From Melioribacteraceae bacterium (GTDB taxonomy: Bacteria > Bacteroidota > Ignavibacteria > Ignavibacteriales > Melioribacteraceae), in NCBI GenBank assembly GCA_019638015.1, contig JAHBUP010000001.1, positions 3,380,424 through 3,444,423 on the forward strand: DNA of 64,000 nucleotides, read 5' to 3'. The notes beneath the pieces were generated by a model, which worked only from the letters and a program-made list of their open reading frames with translations, made no database searches and was not told the DNA's origin. How positions within the stretch are numbered: the first letter of the stretch is position 1; every line of letters begins with the position of its first letter. Position numbers and translations under genes: made by a program. Shown here piece by piece: positions 54,813-62,597 of this stretch.

Positions 54813-55964
54813 ATGCTAGAAGGTAACAGTAGTCTGAAAACATTTTTTGATACGCCGGAAAGAAGTAATGATGATGAGGTATTAAAGGAAATATTGAACT
54901 TTAAACAAAATATTCTTTTGATGCAGTTATTGGAAGGATTTCCCCAGCTTGCAGTGCTTCTCAATAAAAATCGTCAAATTGTGGCTTTTAACTCAAAAGC
55001 ACTAAAAGTTTTTAATGCAGAGGATTATCTCAAAATTATTGGGATGAGGGTTGGAGAGGCTTTAAGCTGTATCCACAAAGAAGAGAATGAGGCGGGATGC
55101 GGTACTTCACAGTTTTGTAAAGAATGCGGCGCGGCTAATGCAATAAGAAACACAACCTCTAAACTGCTTGAGTCCAAAGAGGAATGCAGAATTATATCAA
55201 ATGATAATAACGCTGAAACCGCATATGATTTTATGGTACATACCCGCCCCATAAATGTGAATAATCAAATTTATACACTATTTGCTATCGATGATATTTC
55301 AGATCAAAAAAGAAGGGCAGCACTTGAACGTATATTTTTTCATGATGTTCTAAATACGGCAGGAGTTGTAAATGGAATTGCCCAAATGCTTCCGGAAATT
55401 GACGAGGAGACGGAAGAGGATGAATTAGTAAGCATATTACAAAATTCTACCCAACAGCTAATTGAAGAAATAAAAGCTCAGAGAGAATTAAGACACGCTG
55501 AAGATGGTAATCTTGAACCAATTTTAGAAAATATTTCAGTAAATAGTATTGTCGAAAAAGTTATAAATCTTTATAAGAATCATCCTTTGGTTAATGAACA
55601 GAAGATTATTGGGGAGTTTTTGCAGGATGATGTAAAATTTATTTCTGATAAAACTTTGTTGATTCGATCTCTTGGCAATTTATTGAAAAATGCTATTGAG
55701 GCTTCAATACCGGGAGATACGGTTAAATTATATGCATCATTAAATGGTGACGCAGTTTCATTTAATGTTTATAACCAGCGGGTTATTCCCGAAAATATAC
55801 AGCTGCAGCTGTTTCAACGATCATTCAGCACAAAGCAAAAAACTGGAAGGGGAATTGGGCTTTATAGTGTAAAATTAATTGTGGAGCAGTATTTAAAAGG
55901 AAAAGTAAGTTTTATATCAAATGAGAAAACGGGAACAATATTTACTGTAAGTATTCCTTTATAA
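54813..55964 (+). CDS. PAS histidine kinase with four-cysteine insert
   Basis: The 383-residue soluble protein has a PAS domain (about residues 40-165). In it lies a cysteine-rich insert: Cys86, Cys96, Cys102, Cys105 (CIHKEENEAGCGTSQFCKEC), spaced to bind a metal or an iron-sulfur cluster. The dimerisation helix has the phosphoacceptor in RIFFHDVLNTAGVVNG, and the HATPase domain has LGNLLKNAIEAS and KTGRGIGLYSVKLIVEQY. No receiver or partner is adjacent. It ends 1 bp before the convergent carotenoid operon. Confidence 0.8.
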   Translation: MLEGNSSLKTFFDTPERSNDDEVLKEILNFKQNILLMQLLEGFPQLAVLLNKNRQIVAFNSKALKVFNAEDYLKIIGMRVGEALSCIHKEENEAGCGTSQFCKECGAANAIRNTTSKLLESKEECRIISNDNNAETAYDFMVHTRPINVNNQIYTLFAIDDISDQKRRAALERIFFHDVLNTAGVVNGIAQMLPEIDEETEEDELVSILQNSTQQLIEEIKAQRELRHAEDGNLEPILENISVNSIVEKVINLYKNHPLVNEQKIIGEFLQDDVKFISDKTLLIRSLGNLLKNAIEASIPGDTVKLYASLNGDAVSFNVYNQRVIPENIQLQLFQRSFSTKQKTGRGIGLYSVKLIVEQYLKGKVSFISNEKTGTIFTVSIPL

Positions 55965-55965
55965 A

Positions 55966-56637
55966 TCAAGATTTAATTTGATACAATTTCCACCAGGGTG
56001 TATTCGGTAATTCATGATGCTCAAAATGATAACCGAAAAAGTAGCATGATATCATTGCCCAGATATGATTCTTCTTTTGAGTACGGGCTTTATGAGGTTC
56101 CATATCATGTGAATGAGGTTTGCGGTGTGGGAGGTATGTTCCAAAAAAGAACAACTGTAATGAACTAAAGAGCGCCGGCACTACCCAATAAAACCACAGC
56201 TTTAATTCAGGTACCCACAATTTTAATATATTAAACACCGTGCCCATAATTATTAACTGGGTAATAGTGGTGTATCTTATCATAAATGTACCCCACCATA
56301 CAAAAAAGTTTTGCGACTTAACATTAAAATCGGGGTCTTCGTTTGTCCCCGGCATTTTATGATGCAAAAAATGATTTTTAATTAAACGATTGTAGGACAT
56401 TCCTGCGTAGAGAAATGTGGCTAAATATCCAATTGTTTTATTCAACCACTTTATGCGGCTGACAGTTTTATGCATCGCGTCGTGTGCTGTGATAAAGAGT
56501 CCGGTATAAAAATAAGTCTGAAGTATAATCCCCAAATAGAAAAATGGTGAGGCAAAACTAAACTCCGCGTAAATCAGTAAATAACAGAGATGAACAAACC
56601 ATACTAATAATATTGTTAACGCAATTATCACGCCCAT
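55966..56637 (-). CDS. crtW: Beta-carotene ketolase, CrtW type
   Basis: The 223-residue membrane diiron enzyme adds a 4-keto group to a beta-ionone ring. The three histidine boxes are those of CrtW: FITAHDAMHK, HFLHHKMPGTNEDPDF and FGYHFEHHELPNTPWW, with FFGTYLPHRKPHSHD in between. The length is a little short but complete. It is the last gene of the carotenoid operon, 7 bp after the cruF-like gene. It differs from CrtZ hydroxylases in length and in box spacing. Confidence 0.88.
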   Translation of the reverse strand: MGVIIALTILLVWFVHLCYLLIYAEFSFASPFFYLGIILQTYFYTGLFITAHDAMHKTVSRIKWLNKTIGYLATFLYAGMSYNRLIKNHFLHHKMPGTNEDPDFNVKSQNFFVWWGTFMIRYTTITQLIIMGTVFNILKLWVPELKLWFYWVVPALFSSLQLFFFGTYLPHRKPHSHDMEPHKARTQKKNHIWAMISCYFFGYHFEHHELPNTPWWKLYQIKS

Positions 56638-56644
56638 AATTATC

Positions 56645-57283
56645 CTATTTAAATAATAAGATTGCTAAAAAGAATATAGCCTGAACGAATAAATAAAATT
56701 TTGTAATCCCATATCTAAATTGAAGCTTCAGAAGAATAAAGAAATATGATGATACCAATGCAATTATAAACCAAACAATATAGTTTTGAATCGGGATTGT
56801 ATTTCCCGCCCAATTCCAGTAACCTAACTTAATAGCAACCGGTTCAAGTAAAATATCGAACAGGACCGCAAGTAAAGAGGCTGTAATTACCTTTGCGCAA
56901 TCATTTTTTAGCAGCGAAGAAATATTTATAGCACCAAGAATAACCAGGACCCAGTTAAATCCAATTATTAGTGGAACATCAAATAATTTAACACCGAGTA
57001 CATCCCCATAATTATAATTTCCGAAAATCAACTTTGTAGATACACCAACTACTTCCAGAATAAAAGTAATTAGAAATACCAGCACTCCCCATAAAATTAA
57101 TTTGCTATTCCCTTTAGCTTCAGTATGAAAAACAATGGTTCCTAGAAGCAGAAGCGTATATGGGGTAAGAATTAAGAACAAATCGTAAAAATTATCTAAT
57201 AAATGCCCTGCGATCCCCACAGAGAACATGATTACAAGAAATATTTTTATATAATTTTCTAGCCTATGTTTCTTCCCTTCCAT
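56645..57283 (-). CDS. cruF: Carotenoid 1,2-hydratase, CruF type (DUF422)
   Basis: This 212-residue membrane protein with about seven helices belongs to the CruF/bisanhydrobacterioruberin hydratase family (carotenoid biosynthesis DUF422). It shows EVVGVSTKLIFGNYNYGDVL, DVPLIIGFNWVLVI and LLEPVAIKLGYWNW, which are characteristic. CruF adds water to the 1',2' double bond of an acyclic carotenoid end, making the 1'-hydroxyl used for glycosylation. The start lies 25 bp inside the end of the glycosyltransferase gene, so translation is coupled. Confidence 0.85.
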   Translation of the reverse strand: MEGKKHRLENYIKIFLVIMFSVGIAGHLLDNFYDLFLILTPYTLLLLGTIVFHTEAKGNSKLILWGVLVFLITFILEVVGVSTKLIFGNYNYGDVLGVKLFDVPLIIGFNWVLVILGAINISSLLKNDCAKVITASLLAVLFDILLEPVAIKLGYWNWAGNTIPIQNYIVWFIIALVSSYFFILLKLQFRYGITKFYLFVQAIFFLAILLFK

Positions 57284-58368
57284 ATTCCTCTCTTTGTATT
57301 GTAAATAAGAACGGAGTTAATACCAATTAGGAATGATACTATCATCTGAAATGGGTGCAGCAATATATTTAAAATTAAATTTTGCTTACTCAGGATGCTC
57401 ATTAGTGCTCGAGAAAATAAAATTAACAACACCACAATATTGTATTGCGGCATCAAAGCCCAACTCAAAAAAGGTATTGTAAAAACCAGTTGAAATAATA
57501 GCATGAGAAAAAGGAAGAAGACTGGATTTGTGTTAAATCCGGCATAATAGTTTTTAGAGAACCCATTAAATGCTTCAGTGAAAGTAGAATACATTTTACA
57601 TGAGATATGTTCACCACCCAGAAGTGTCATCATCTTAAAACTGTTTCCTTTAATCAAACGGGCTAATTCCATATCTTCAACTACCTTCGACTTAACAGAA
57701 CTATGCCCACCAATCTTTTCATAGTCTTCCTTTTTGAACAAAATAAATTGCCCATTAGCGGCGATAAATGATTTATTGTTTGAAGTAAAAACTTTACGGA
57801 TTGGTAAAAATGAAAGTAACAACCAGTTCATCATTGGGATGATTAATAATACTCGCCAGTTATCAATTTTTTGTGATGGAAATACTGTTAACATATTCAG
57901 GTTGTATTTCTTCATTATGCCTATAGCCGATTGCACTACTCGGTTTGTAATTGTAACGTCGGCATCAATAAATAAAAGATAATCTCCGGTTGCATGTCGT
58001 GATAATTGATGACATGCCCAGTTCTTTCCAAGCCACCCCGCAGGAAGTTCCTCACCGCTAAATAATCTAATTTTACTTGAGCAATTTTGTATTGATTTGA
58101 CCATCTCTACAGATGAATCTTCAGAATGATCATCAAGTACAATGATTTCATAATTAGAATATGTTTGATTAACAATCGAGTTTAAACATTCTGTAATGTT
58201 TGATTCTTCATTTCTCATCGGGATTAATATGGAAACTTTGGACTGTACCTTGCATTCCACATTCTCAACGAACACCGGTTTTGTAACAAAGTTATAAATC
58301 ACAACAACAGTTGAAATCACCGAAATAATTAATATAAGTACGAATACAATTTCTTCAGCCATAATCAT
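57259..58368 (-). CDS. Family 2 glycosyltransferase of the carotenoid operon
   Basis: The 369-residue protein has an N-terminal transmembrane helix, a GT2 catalytic domain (VSILIPMRNEESNITECLNS, IIVLDDHSEDSSVEMV, LLFIDADVTITN with the DxD-type motif, and VEDMELARLIKG), and C-terminal membrane helices. This form resembles CrtQ/CruC-type carotenoid glycosyltransferases. It probably glycosylates the 1'-hydroxyl made by CruF. The start ATG overlaps the acyltransferase stop by 4 bp (ATGA). The sugar donor is unknown. Confidence 0.75.
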   Translation of the reverse strand: MIMAEEIVFVLILIISVISTVVVIYNFVTKPVFVENVECKVQSKVSILIPMRNEESNITECLNSIVNQTYSNYEIIVLDDHSEDSSVEMVKSIQNCSSKIRLFSGEELPAGWLGKNWACHQLSRHATGDYLLFIDADVTITNRVVQSAIGIMKKYNLNMLTVFPSQKIDNWRVLLIIPMMNWLLLSFLPIRKVFTSNNKSFIAANGQFILFKKEDYEKIGGHSSVKSKVVEDMELARLIKGNSFKMMTLLGGEHISCKMYSTFTEAFNGFSKNYYAGFNTNPVFFLFLMLLFQLVFTIPFLSWALMPQYNIVVLLILFSRALMSILSKQNLILNILLHPFQMIVSFLIGINSVLIYNTKRGIWKGRNIG

Positions 58369-59024
58369 TTCTTAAAAATATCTTCAATAAAACCATTTGC
58401 ATAAACTGAATTATTTAACTCATCCAAGTTTGAGTAAAATTCTTTCTCGAATAGTGAATCATCATTAATTAGCGATTGTCCTGTAAGCAAATTGCCAAAT
58501 CTTACGGCTACGAATGGATTTTTCTCATCTGCATATTGAATTTTAAATGCTACCGGAAGAACATTTACAGAAGTCGAAATCTTTTTTGCCAAAACTGAAA
58601 TTCCCTTTTTTATTTCAAGAGGTCTTTTTTCAAACGGTTCAATCTTTCCTTGCGGATAAATAACGGCAAAATTTTTGGGATTACTCACAACTTCCATTGT
58701 ATAGTTAAACGATTCCAATATACTTTTAGGATTATCGGGATGGATAGAGTAAGCACCGACTTTCTGAAAAAACCAGAATCTTTTCAACTGTGTTTCAAGC
58801 ATCATCAAATGGATTAGTCTGTTTGATTTTTTTTTCATTAATAGATCAATAAAAAAACCATCCCACCAGCTAATATGATTTGGGGTTATAATTAAACATG
58901 TGCTATCGGGTATATTCGGAATTTCATTGCATAAATAAAAGTTGGAAAAATTTTTCTTCAACAAACGAGTGATATAATATTCGAAAAGTATTCGGGCAAT
59001 TCTATTGTGTTGGGTTTTAAGCAT
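58365..59024 (-). CDS. PlsC-like acyltransferase of the carotenoid operon
   Basis: The 219-residue protein has the lysophosphatidic acyltransferase motifs NHISWWDGFFID (HxxxxD type) and AVIYPQGKIEPFEKRP (the E/QG motif region). PlsC makes phosphatidic acid in general, but within this operon the enzyme probably acylates the sugar of a carotenoid glycoside, as CruD does in green sulfur bacteria. The 8-bp overlap with the desaturase gene and 4-bp overlap with the glycosyltransferase support a joint role. Confidence 0.75.
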   Translation of the reverse strand: MLKTQHNRIARILFEYYITRLLKKNFSNFYLCNEIPNIPDSTCLIITPNHISWWDGFFIDLLMKKKSNRLIHLMMLETQLKRFWFFQKVGAYSIHPDNPKSILESFNYTMEVVSNPKNFAVIYPQGKIEPFEKRPLEIKKGISVLAKKISTSVNVLPVAFKIQYADEKNPFVAVRFGNLLTGQSLINDDSLFEKEFYSNLDELNNSVYANGFIEDIFKK

Positions 59025-60507
59025 AATCTCTTTTAATTAAATCTGTAGCAATTTTACCAGAAAGAATCACTAATGGAATACCACCGCCGGGATGAGCACT
59101 GCCACCGCAAAAATATAAACCTTGCAAATCAGTTGATCTATTTTTCTGCCTAAAAAATGCAGAATATTTATTATTCGATGAAATTCCATATAAACTTCCT
59201 CTACTGCTCGAAGTCTGTTCTTCAATTTCTAAAGGAGTTAAAGTTTTCTCAAATACTATTTTATCACTCAAACAAATTCCGGTTATCAACCTAATCTTTT
59301 CTATTAATATTCCCTTTAGTCTTATTAGTTCATCATCCCAATTTTGCCCCGAATTATAAGGAGCGTTGACCATTACAAACCAATTTTCATGCTCAGGTGG
59401 TGCATCTGTTGAATTATTCTTTGAAGAAATATAAACATATATGGTTGGATCATTATGAATAATTTTTCTATCAAATAAATCAGAGAATTCACTTTCGTAG
59501 TTATTTGAAAACAAAATATTGTGAGTCTTCAAGTTGGGATATGTACCTTTTACCCCCCAATAAAAAACCACTGCTGATGAAGAGGGTTCAAGTTTTGAAT
59601 ATTTATTCTTGCTTCGTGAAACCAGCTCAGGTAATAATTTTTGATAAGTGTAATTTACATCTGAGTTTGACAATACTATATTGCATCCAACTTCAACCCT
59701 CTCATTGTTCTTTTCATAAGTGATACCGTCAACTCTCTTTCTAGAGTAATTAATTGATATTACCTTGCATTCAAAATTAAACTTTACCCCTTTTTTTGAG
59801 CATAACTTAAATAAAGCATTTGGCAATTCATAAATTCCATTTTTAATTGTATATCCACCAAGATTATACTCCACATGCTGAATAATATTGAGTGTTGCCG
59901 GTGCTTTGAAGGGGTTTGAACCATTGTATGTTGCATATCTATCAAATATTTGAACAGCGGTTGCTTCACTAAAAAATGAATGGTTAGCCTCATGCATTGT
60001 TCTGAATGGGTCAATTTTATTAATATTTATTAAAGTATTCAGTGATTTCCGATTCAAAAAATTTTTCCAGTTTGAGAAATCGCTGAACATAAATAAATCG
60101 GCGGTTAAATCGTAAATAGTTTTTGAATAGTCCAGATACCCTTGAAGTGCAGTAGAATCGACATTTAACTTATCTGCAAACTCCTTTTTCAGCATTTCGA
60201 TATTGCTATGTGCGTCCAGAATTTTTCCATCATCAAAGTGATACCTGCACAGAATATCCAGTGGTTCAATTTTAAGATAACTGTTTAAATCCTCGCCCAA
60301 TTCAGCAAAAAGATTTTCAATAACAAACGGCATAGTTATTAGTGAAGGACCGGAATCAAATCTAAATCCTGATCCAATAATTTGGTTTGCCTTTCCCCCC
60401 GGTCTGCTGTTTGCTTCAAAAACCTCAACCTCAAAACCGTAATTAGCAAGTCTAGCGGCTGCGCTCAATCCACCTATTCCAGCACCAATTACAACAGCTT
60501 TTTTCAT
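59017..60507 (-). CDS. crtD: Carotenoid 3',4'-desaturase, CrtD-like (CrtI family)
   Basis: The 496-residue flavoprotein starts with the FAD-binding loop AVVIGAGIGGLSAAARLA and FEANSRPGGKANQ. FRFDSGPSLITMP, DRYATYNGSNPFKAPATLN and the C-terminal GLYFCGGSAHPGGGIPLVIL follow. The DRYATYNGS-KAP region is typical of 1-hydroxycarotenoid 3,4-desaturases (CrtD) of Bacteroidetes and differs from the paired crtI at the window's edge, so each does a different desaturation. Plain phytoene desaturation is the alternative. Confidence 0.82.
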   Translation of the reverse strand: MKKAVVIGAGIGGLSAAARLANYGFEVEVFEANSRPGGKANQIIGSGFRFDSGPSLITMPFVIENLFAELGEDLNSYLKIEPLDILCRYHFDDGKILDAHSNIEMLKKEFADKLNVDSTALQGYLDYSKTIYDLTADLFMFSDFSNWKNFLNRKSLNTLININKIDPFRTMHEANHSFFSEATAVQIFDRYATYNGSNPFKAPATLNIIQHVEYNLGGYTIKNGIYELPNALFKLCSKKGVKFNFECKVISINYSRKRVDGITYEKNNERVEVGCNIVLSNSDVNYTYQKLLPELVSRSKNKYSKLEPSSSAVVFYWGVKGTYPNLKTHNILFSNNYESEFSDLFDRKIIHNDPTIYVYISSKNNSTDAPPEHENWFVMVNAPYNSGQNWDDELIRLKGILIEKIRLITGICLSDKIVFEKTLTPLEIEEQTSSSRGSLYGISSNNKYSAFFRQKNRSTDLQGLYFCGGSAHPGGGIPLVILSGKIATDLIKRDYA

Positions 60508-61175
60508 TTAATTAAGATTTGTTTTGCTTTAAGGTAAGTTAATAGATAAAGGGATAAAAGAGAAAATGAATAGAAAAAATCTTCTACTGGAATTGTAATA
60601 ATTCTAGCTCCCCAAATAGCATTGGGTGAATATGAAACTATTGGCATTGAAGTTAAAAAGTAGTTCACAACAAAAAAAGGGAGATAAGTGAATACTATGA
60701 AAAACAGAAAGTTGCGTGAGTTGATCAACTGATTTTCCAGAATTAGTAAAAACAAACTTGTACCAGCAAAAATTAAAACTGTGAATGTGTAATATTGATT
60801 AACAAACATTAAGCTGGAACCCAAAAATAATACAACAATGATATAGAGAATTGTTTTGGGAATCTTAATTCTTTTATCCGGGAGATAAACATGCATGGTT
60901 TCATAAAGAAAAATGATTGAGTATGGAACAGTTACAAAAAATAAAACTTCTTCTAGTGGTAGTTCGAACAGTAGAATTCCGAGAATATACTTTTCGTTAA
61001 AACTCCAATCACCTCTCACCGTGGCTTGGTGGTCCCAAATAATAAACAGTAAACCTACAAGAATTATTGAAATGACCAAAGGGAGATAAAATCTGTAGAA
61101 TCTTAGTTTTTCCTCAAAACTCATAATTAAAGGAACTATTACTGTAGCAATATTAATTATAAGATATTCACTCAT
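60504..61175 (-). CDS. Lycopene cyclase, heterodimer-fused (CrtYcd) type
   Basis: The 223-residue membrane protein with about seven helices has the lycopene cyclase domain of CrtYc/CrtYd and CarR type twice over. It includes WDHQATVRGDWSFNEKYILG and ELPLEEVLFFVTVPY, and a second-half VEDFFYSFSLLSLYL. It would cyclise one or both ends of lycopene or gamma-carotene. With CruF also present, one end is likely left acyclic for hydration. It overlaps its neighbours by 4 and 8 bp. Confidence 0.85.
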   Translation of the reverse strand: MSEYLIINIATVIVPLIMSFEEKLRFYRFYLPLVISIILVGLLFIIWDHQATVRGDWSFNEKYILGILLFELPLEEVLFFVTVPYSIIFLYETMHVYLPDKRIKIPKTILYIIVVLFLGSSLMFVNQYYTFTVLIFAGTSLFLLILENQLINSRNFLFFIVFTYLPFFVVNYFLTSMPIVSYSPNAIWGARIITIPVEDFFYSFSLLSLYLLTYLKAKQILIK

Positions 61176-61752
61176 GAGCTAATTTAACCGGGTAAGTTTT
61201 TTTCAGCATTAATGTTTGTGCTTCTGTAATCCGTTTACTATTTATCATGAATTCGGCAATTCCGGTTTGAGTTTCTTCATCAATTAATGAAAAGTCTCTT
61301 TTAAATAATTCTTTTAAAATTATAACTGAATCTTCCTTTTTTAAATCACCATAGCCAAGAAAATCGGGCACATAATGCAACATAGAAAATCGCATAAATC
61401 GTATCTCAAGATTTTGCTGATCCAGTTTGATAGCTTTCTGTAATAACTCGAGCGAATTATTGAGATGTTTTACCTTAGTCATCGGCCAAAATGCATGTTT
61501 AGATTTTATTGCCTCAACACCTGCATAATAAGCAACAATAATCGCGTTATCTTTTTGACCATTAAAGGTTTTAAGATAAGATTCATATTCTACAAGATTA
61601 TCTTCCTCTTCAACTGCGGCATAATACTTTTCACGCAACTGCTTTAAATTCTCGGGATTCACCACAGAATTCTTATCTACAGCGAATGAAGCTACTACCG
61701 AGTCAATCGTTAGGAACAAAAAAATTAATATTAAAGAGGATATATTTTTCAT
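61168..61752 (-). CDS. Exported helical protein in the carotenoid operon, unknown
   Basis: The 194-residue protein has a signal peptide (about residues 1-24) and a helical, TPR-like body with paired helices (for example KHLNNSLELLQKAIKLDQQN, LEIRFMRFSMLHYVPDFLG). It matches no enzyme family that I recognise. Its start overlaps crtB by 4 bp and its end overlaps the cyclase gene by 8 bp. It is thus an integral member of the operon and may be a periplasmic helper for carotenoid placement. Confidence 0.6.
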   Translation of the reverse strand: MKNISSLILIFLFLTIDSVVASFAVDKNSVVNPENLKQLREKYYAAVEEEDNLVEYESYLKTFNGQKDNAIIVAYYAGVEAIKSKHAFWPMTKVKHLNNSLELLQKAIKLDQQNLEIRFMRFSMLHYVPDFLGYGDLKKEDSVIILKELFKRDFSLIDEETQTGIAEFMINSKRITEAQTLMLKKTYPVKLAHE

Positions 61753-62597
61753 GTACTTTTTAATACTCTTACTTCAAAAACAGATTTAAGCAGAAGGATT
61801 AGTTTGGTAGCATTTGAAATCCTTACTCTTTTAGTCAGCAATTCTTTCACATCCAGACTTTTTATTTTTTTAAATAATACATAGTAATAAAGATATGCCG
61901 AGTAAACCCCCAACTTTACACCATGAGGAAGTTTTTGTATTCCCTCAAGTGCTTCCGAAAATTCTTTCTCTACTTCCTCTTCTAACCTTTTTTTATTTGA
62001 ATTATCAATTCCTTCATTTGAGTGCACATCGGGGAGATAAATTCTTCCTCTTTCATCAATATCACTTTTTATATCGCGCAAAAAATTAACTTTTTGAAAA
62101 GCTGAGCCGAGCATTTTTGCAGGGTGCAATAATTCATTATATTTTTCATCATTACCATTTACAAAAACTTTTAAGCACATTAGTCCAACCACCTCTGCCG
62201 ATCCATAAATATAATGATCATAAGTACTTCTCTGGTAGGATGATTTATCTAAATCCATTTCCATACTTGTTAAAAAAGCTTCAATTAAGTTTTTATCAAT
62301 ATTATATTTATTTACTACTACCTGGAAAGAATGAATAATTGGGTTGGTGGAAATTCCTCTCTCAATTGCTCTATAAGTTTCTTCTTTAAACTCCTTCATT
62401 AAAGCCGATTTATCATAACCATGAAAAGAATCAACAATTTCATCAGCGGCTCTTACATAACCATAAATGGCATATATCGGATTACGGAATTCTTCAGAGA
62501 AAGCGCGTATTCCTAAACTGAATGATGTGCTGTATGACTTCGTGAGCTTTTTGCTCAACTCAAAGGATACCTTATGATATAGCTGTATCATTTTCAA
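61749..62597 (-). CDS. crtB: Phytoene synthase
   Basis: CrtB joins two geranylgeranyl diphosphates to phytoene. The 282-residue protein has the two Asp-rich sites of the squalene/phytoene synthase family: AADEIVDSF and NFLRDIKSDIDERGRIYLP, together with YSTSFSLGIRAF and YIYGSAEVVGLMCLKVF. Its start lies 26 bp inside crtI and its end overlaps the helical-protein gene by 4 bp. Confidence 0.93.
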   Translation of the reverse strand: MKMIQLYHKVSFELSKKLTKSYSTSFSLGIRAFSEEFRNPIYAIYGYVRAADEIVDSFHGYDKSALMKEFKEETYRAIERGISTNPIIHSFQVVVNKYNIDKNLIEAFLTSMEMDLDKSSYQRSTYDHYIYGSAEVVGLMCLKVFVNGNDEKYNELLHPAKMLGSAFQKVNFLRDIKSDIDERGRIYLPDVHSNEGIDNSNKKRLEEEVEKEFSEALEGIQKLPHGVKLGVYSAYLYYYVLFKKIKSLDVKELLTKRVRISNATKLILLLKSVFEVRVLKST

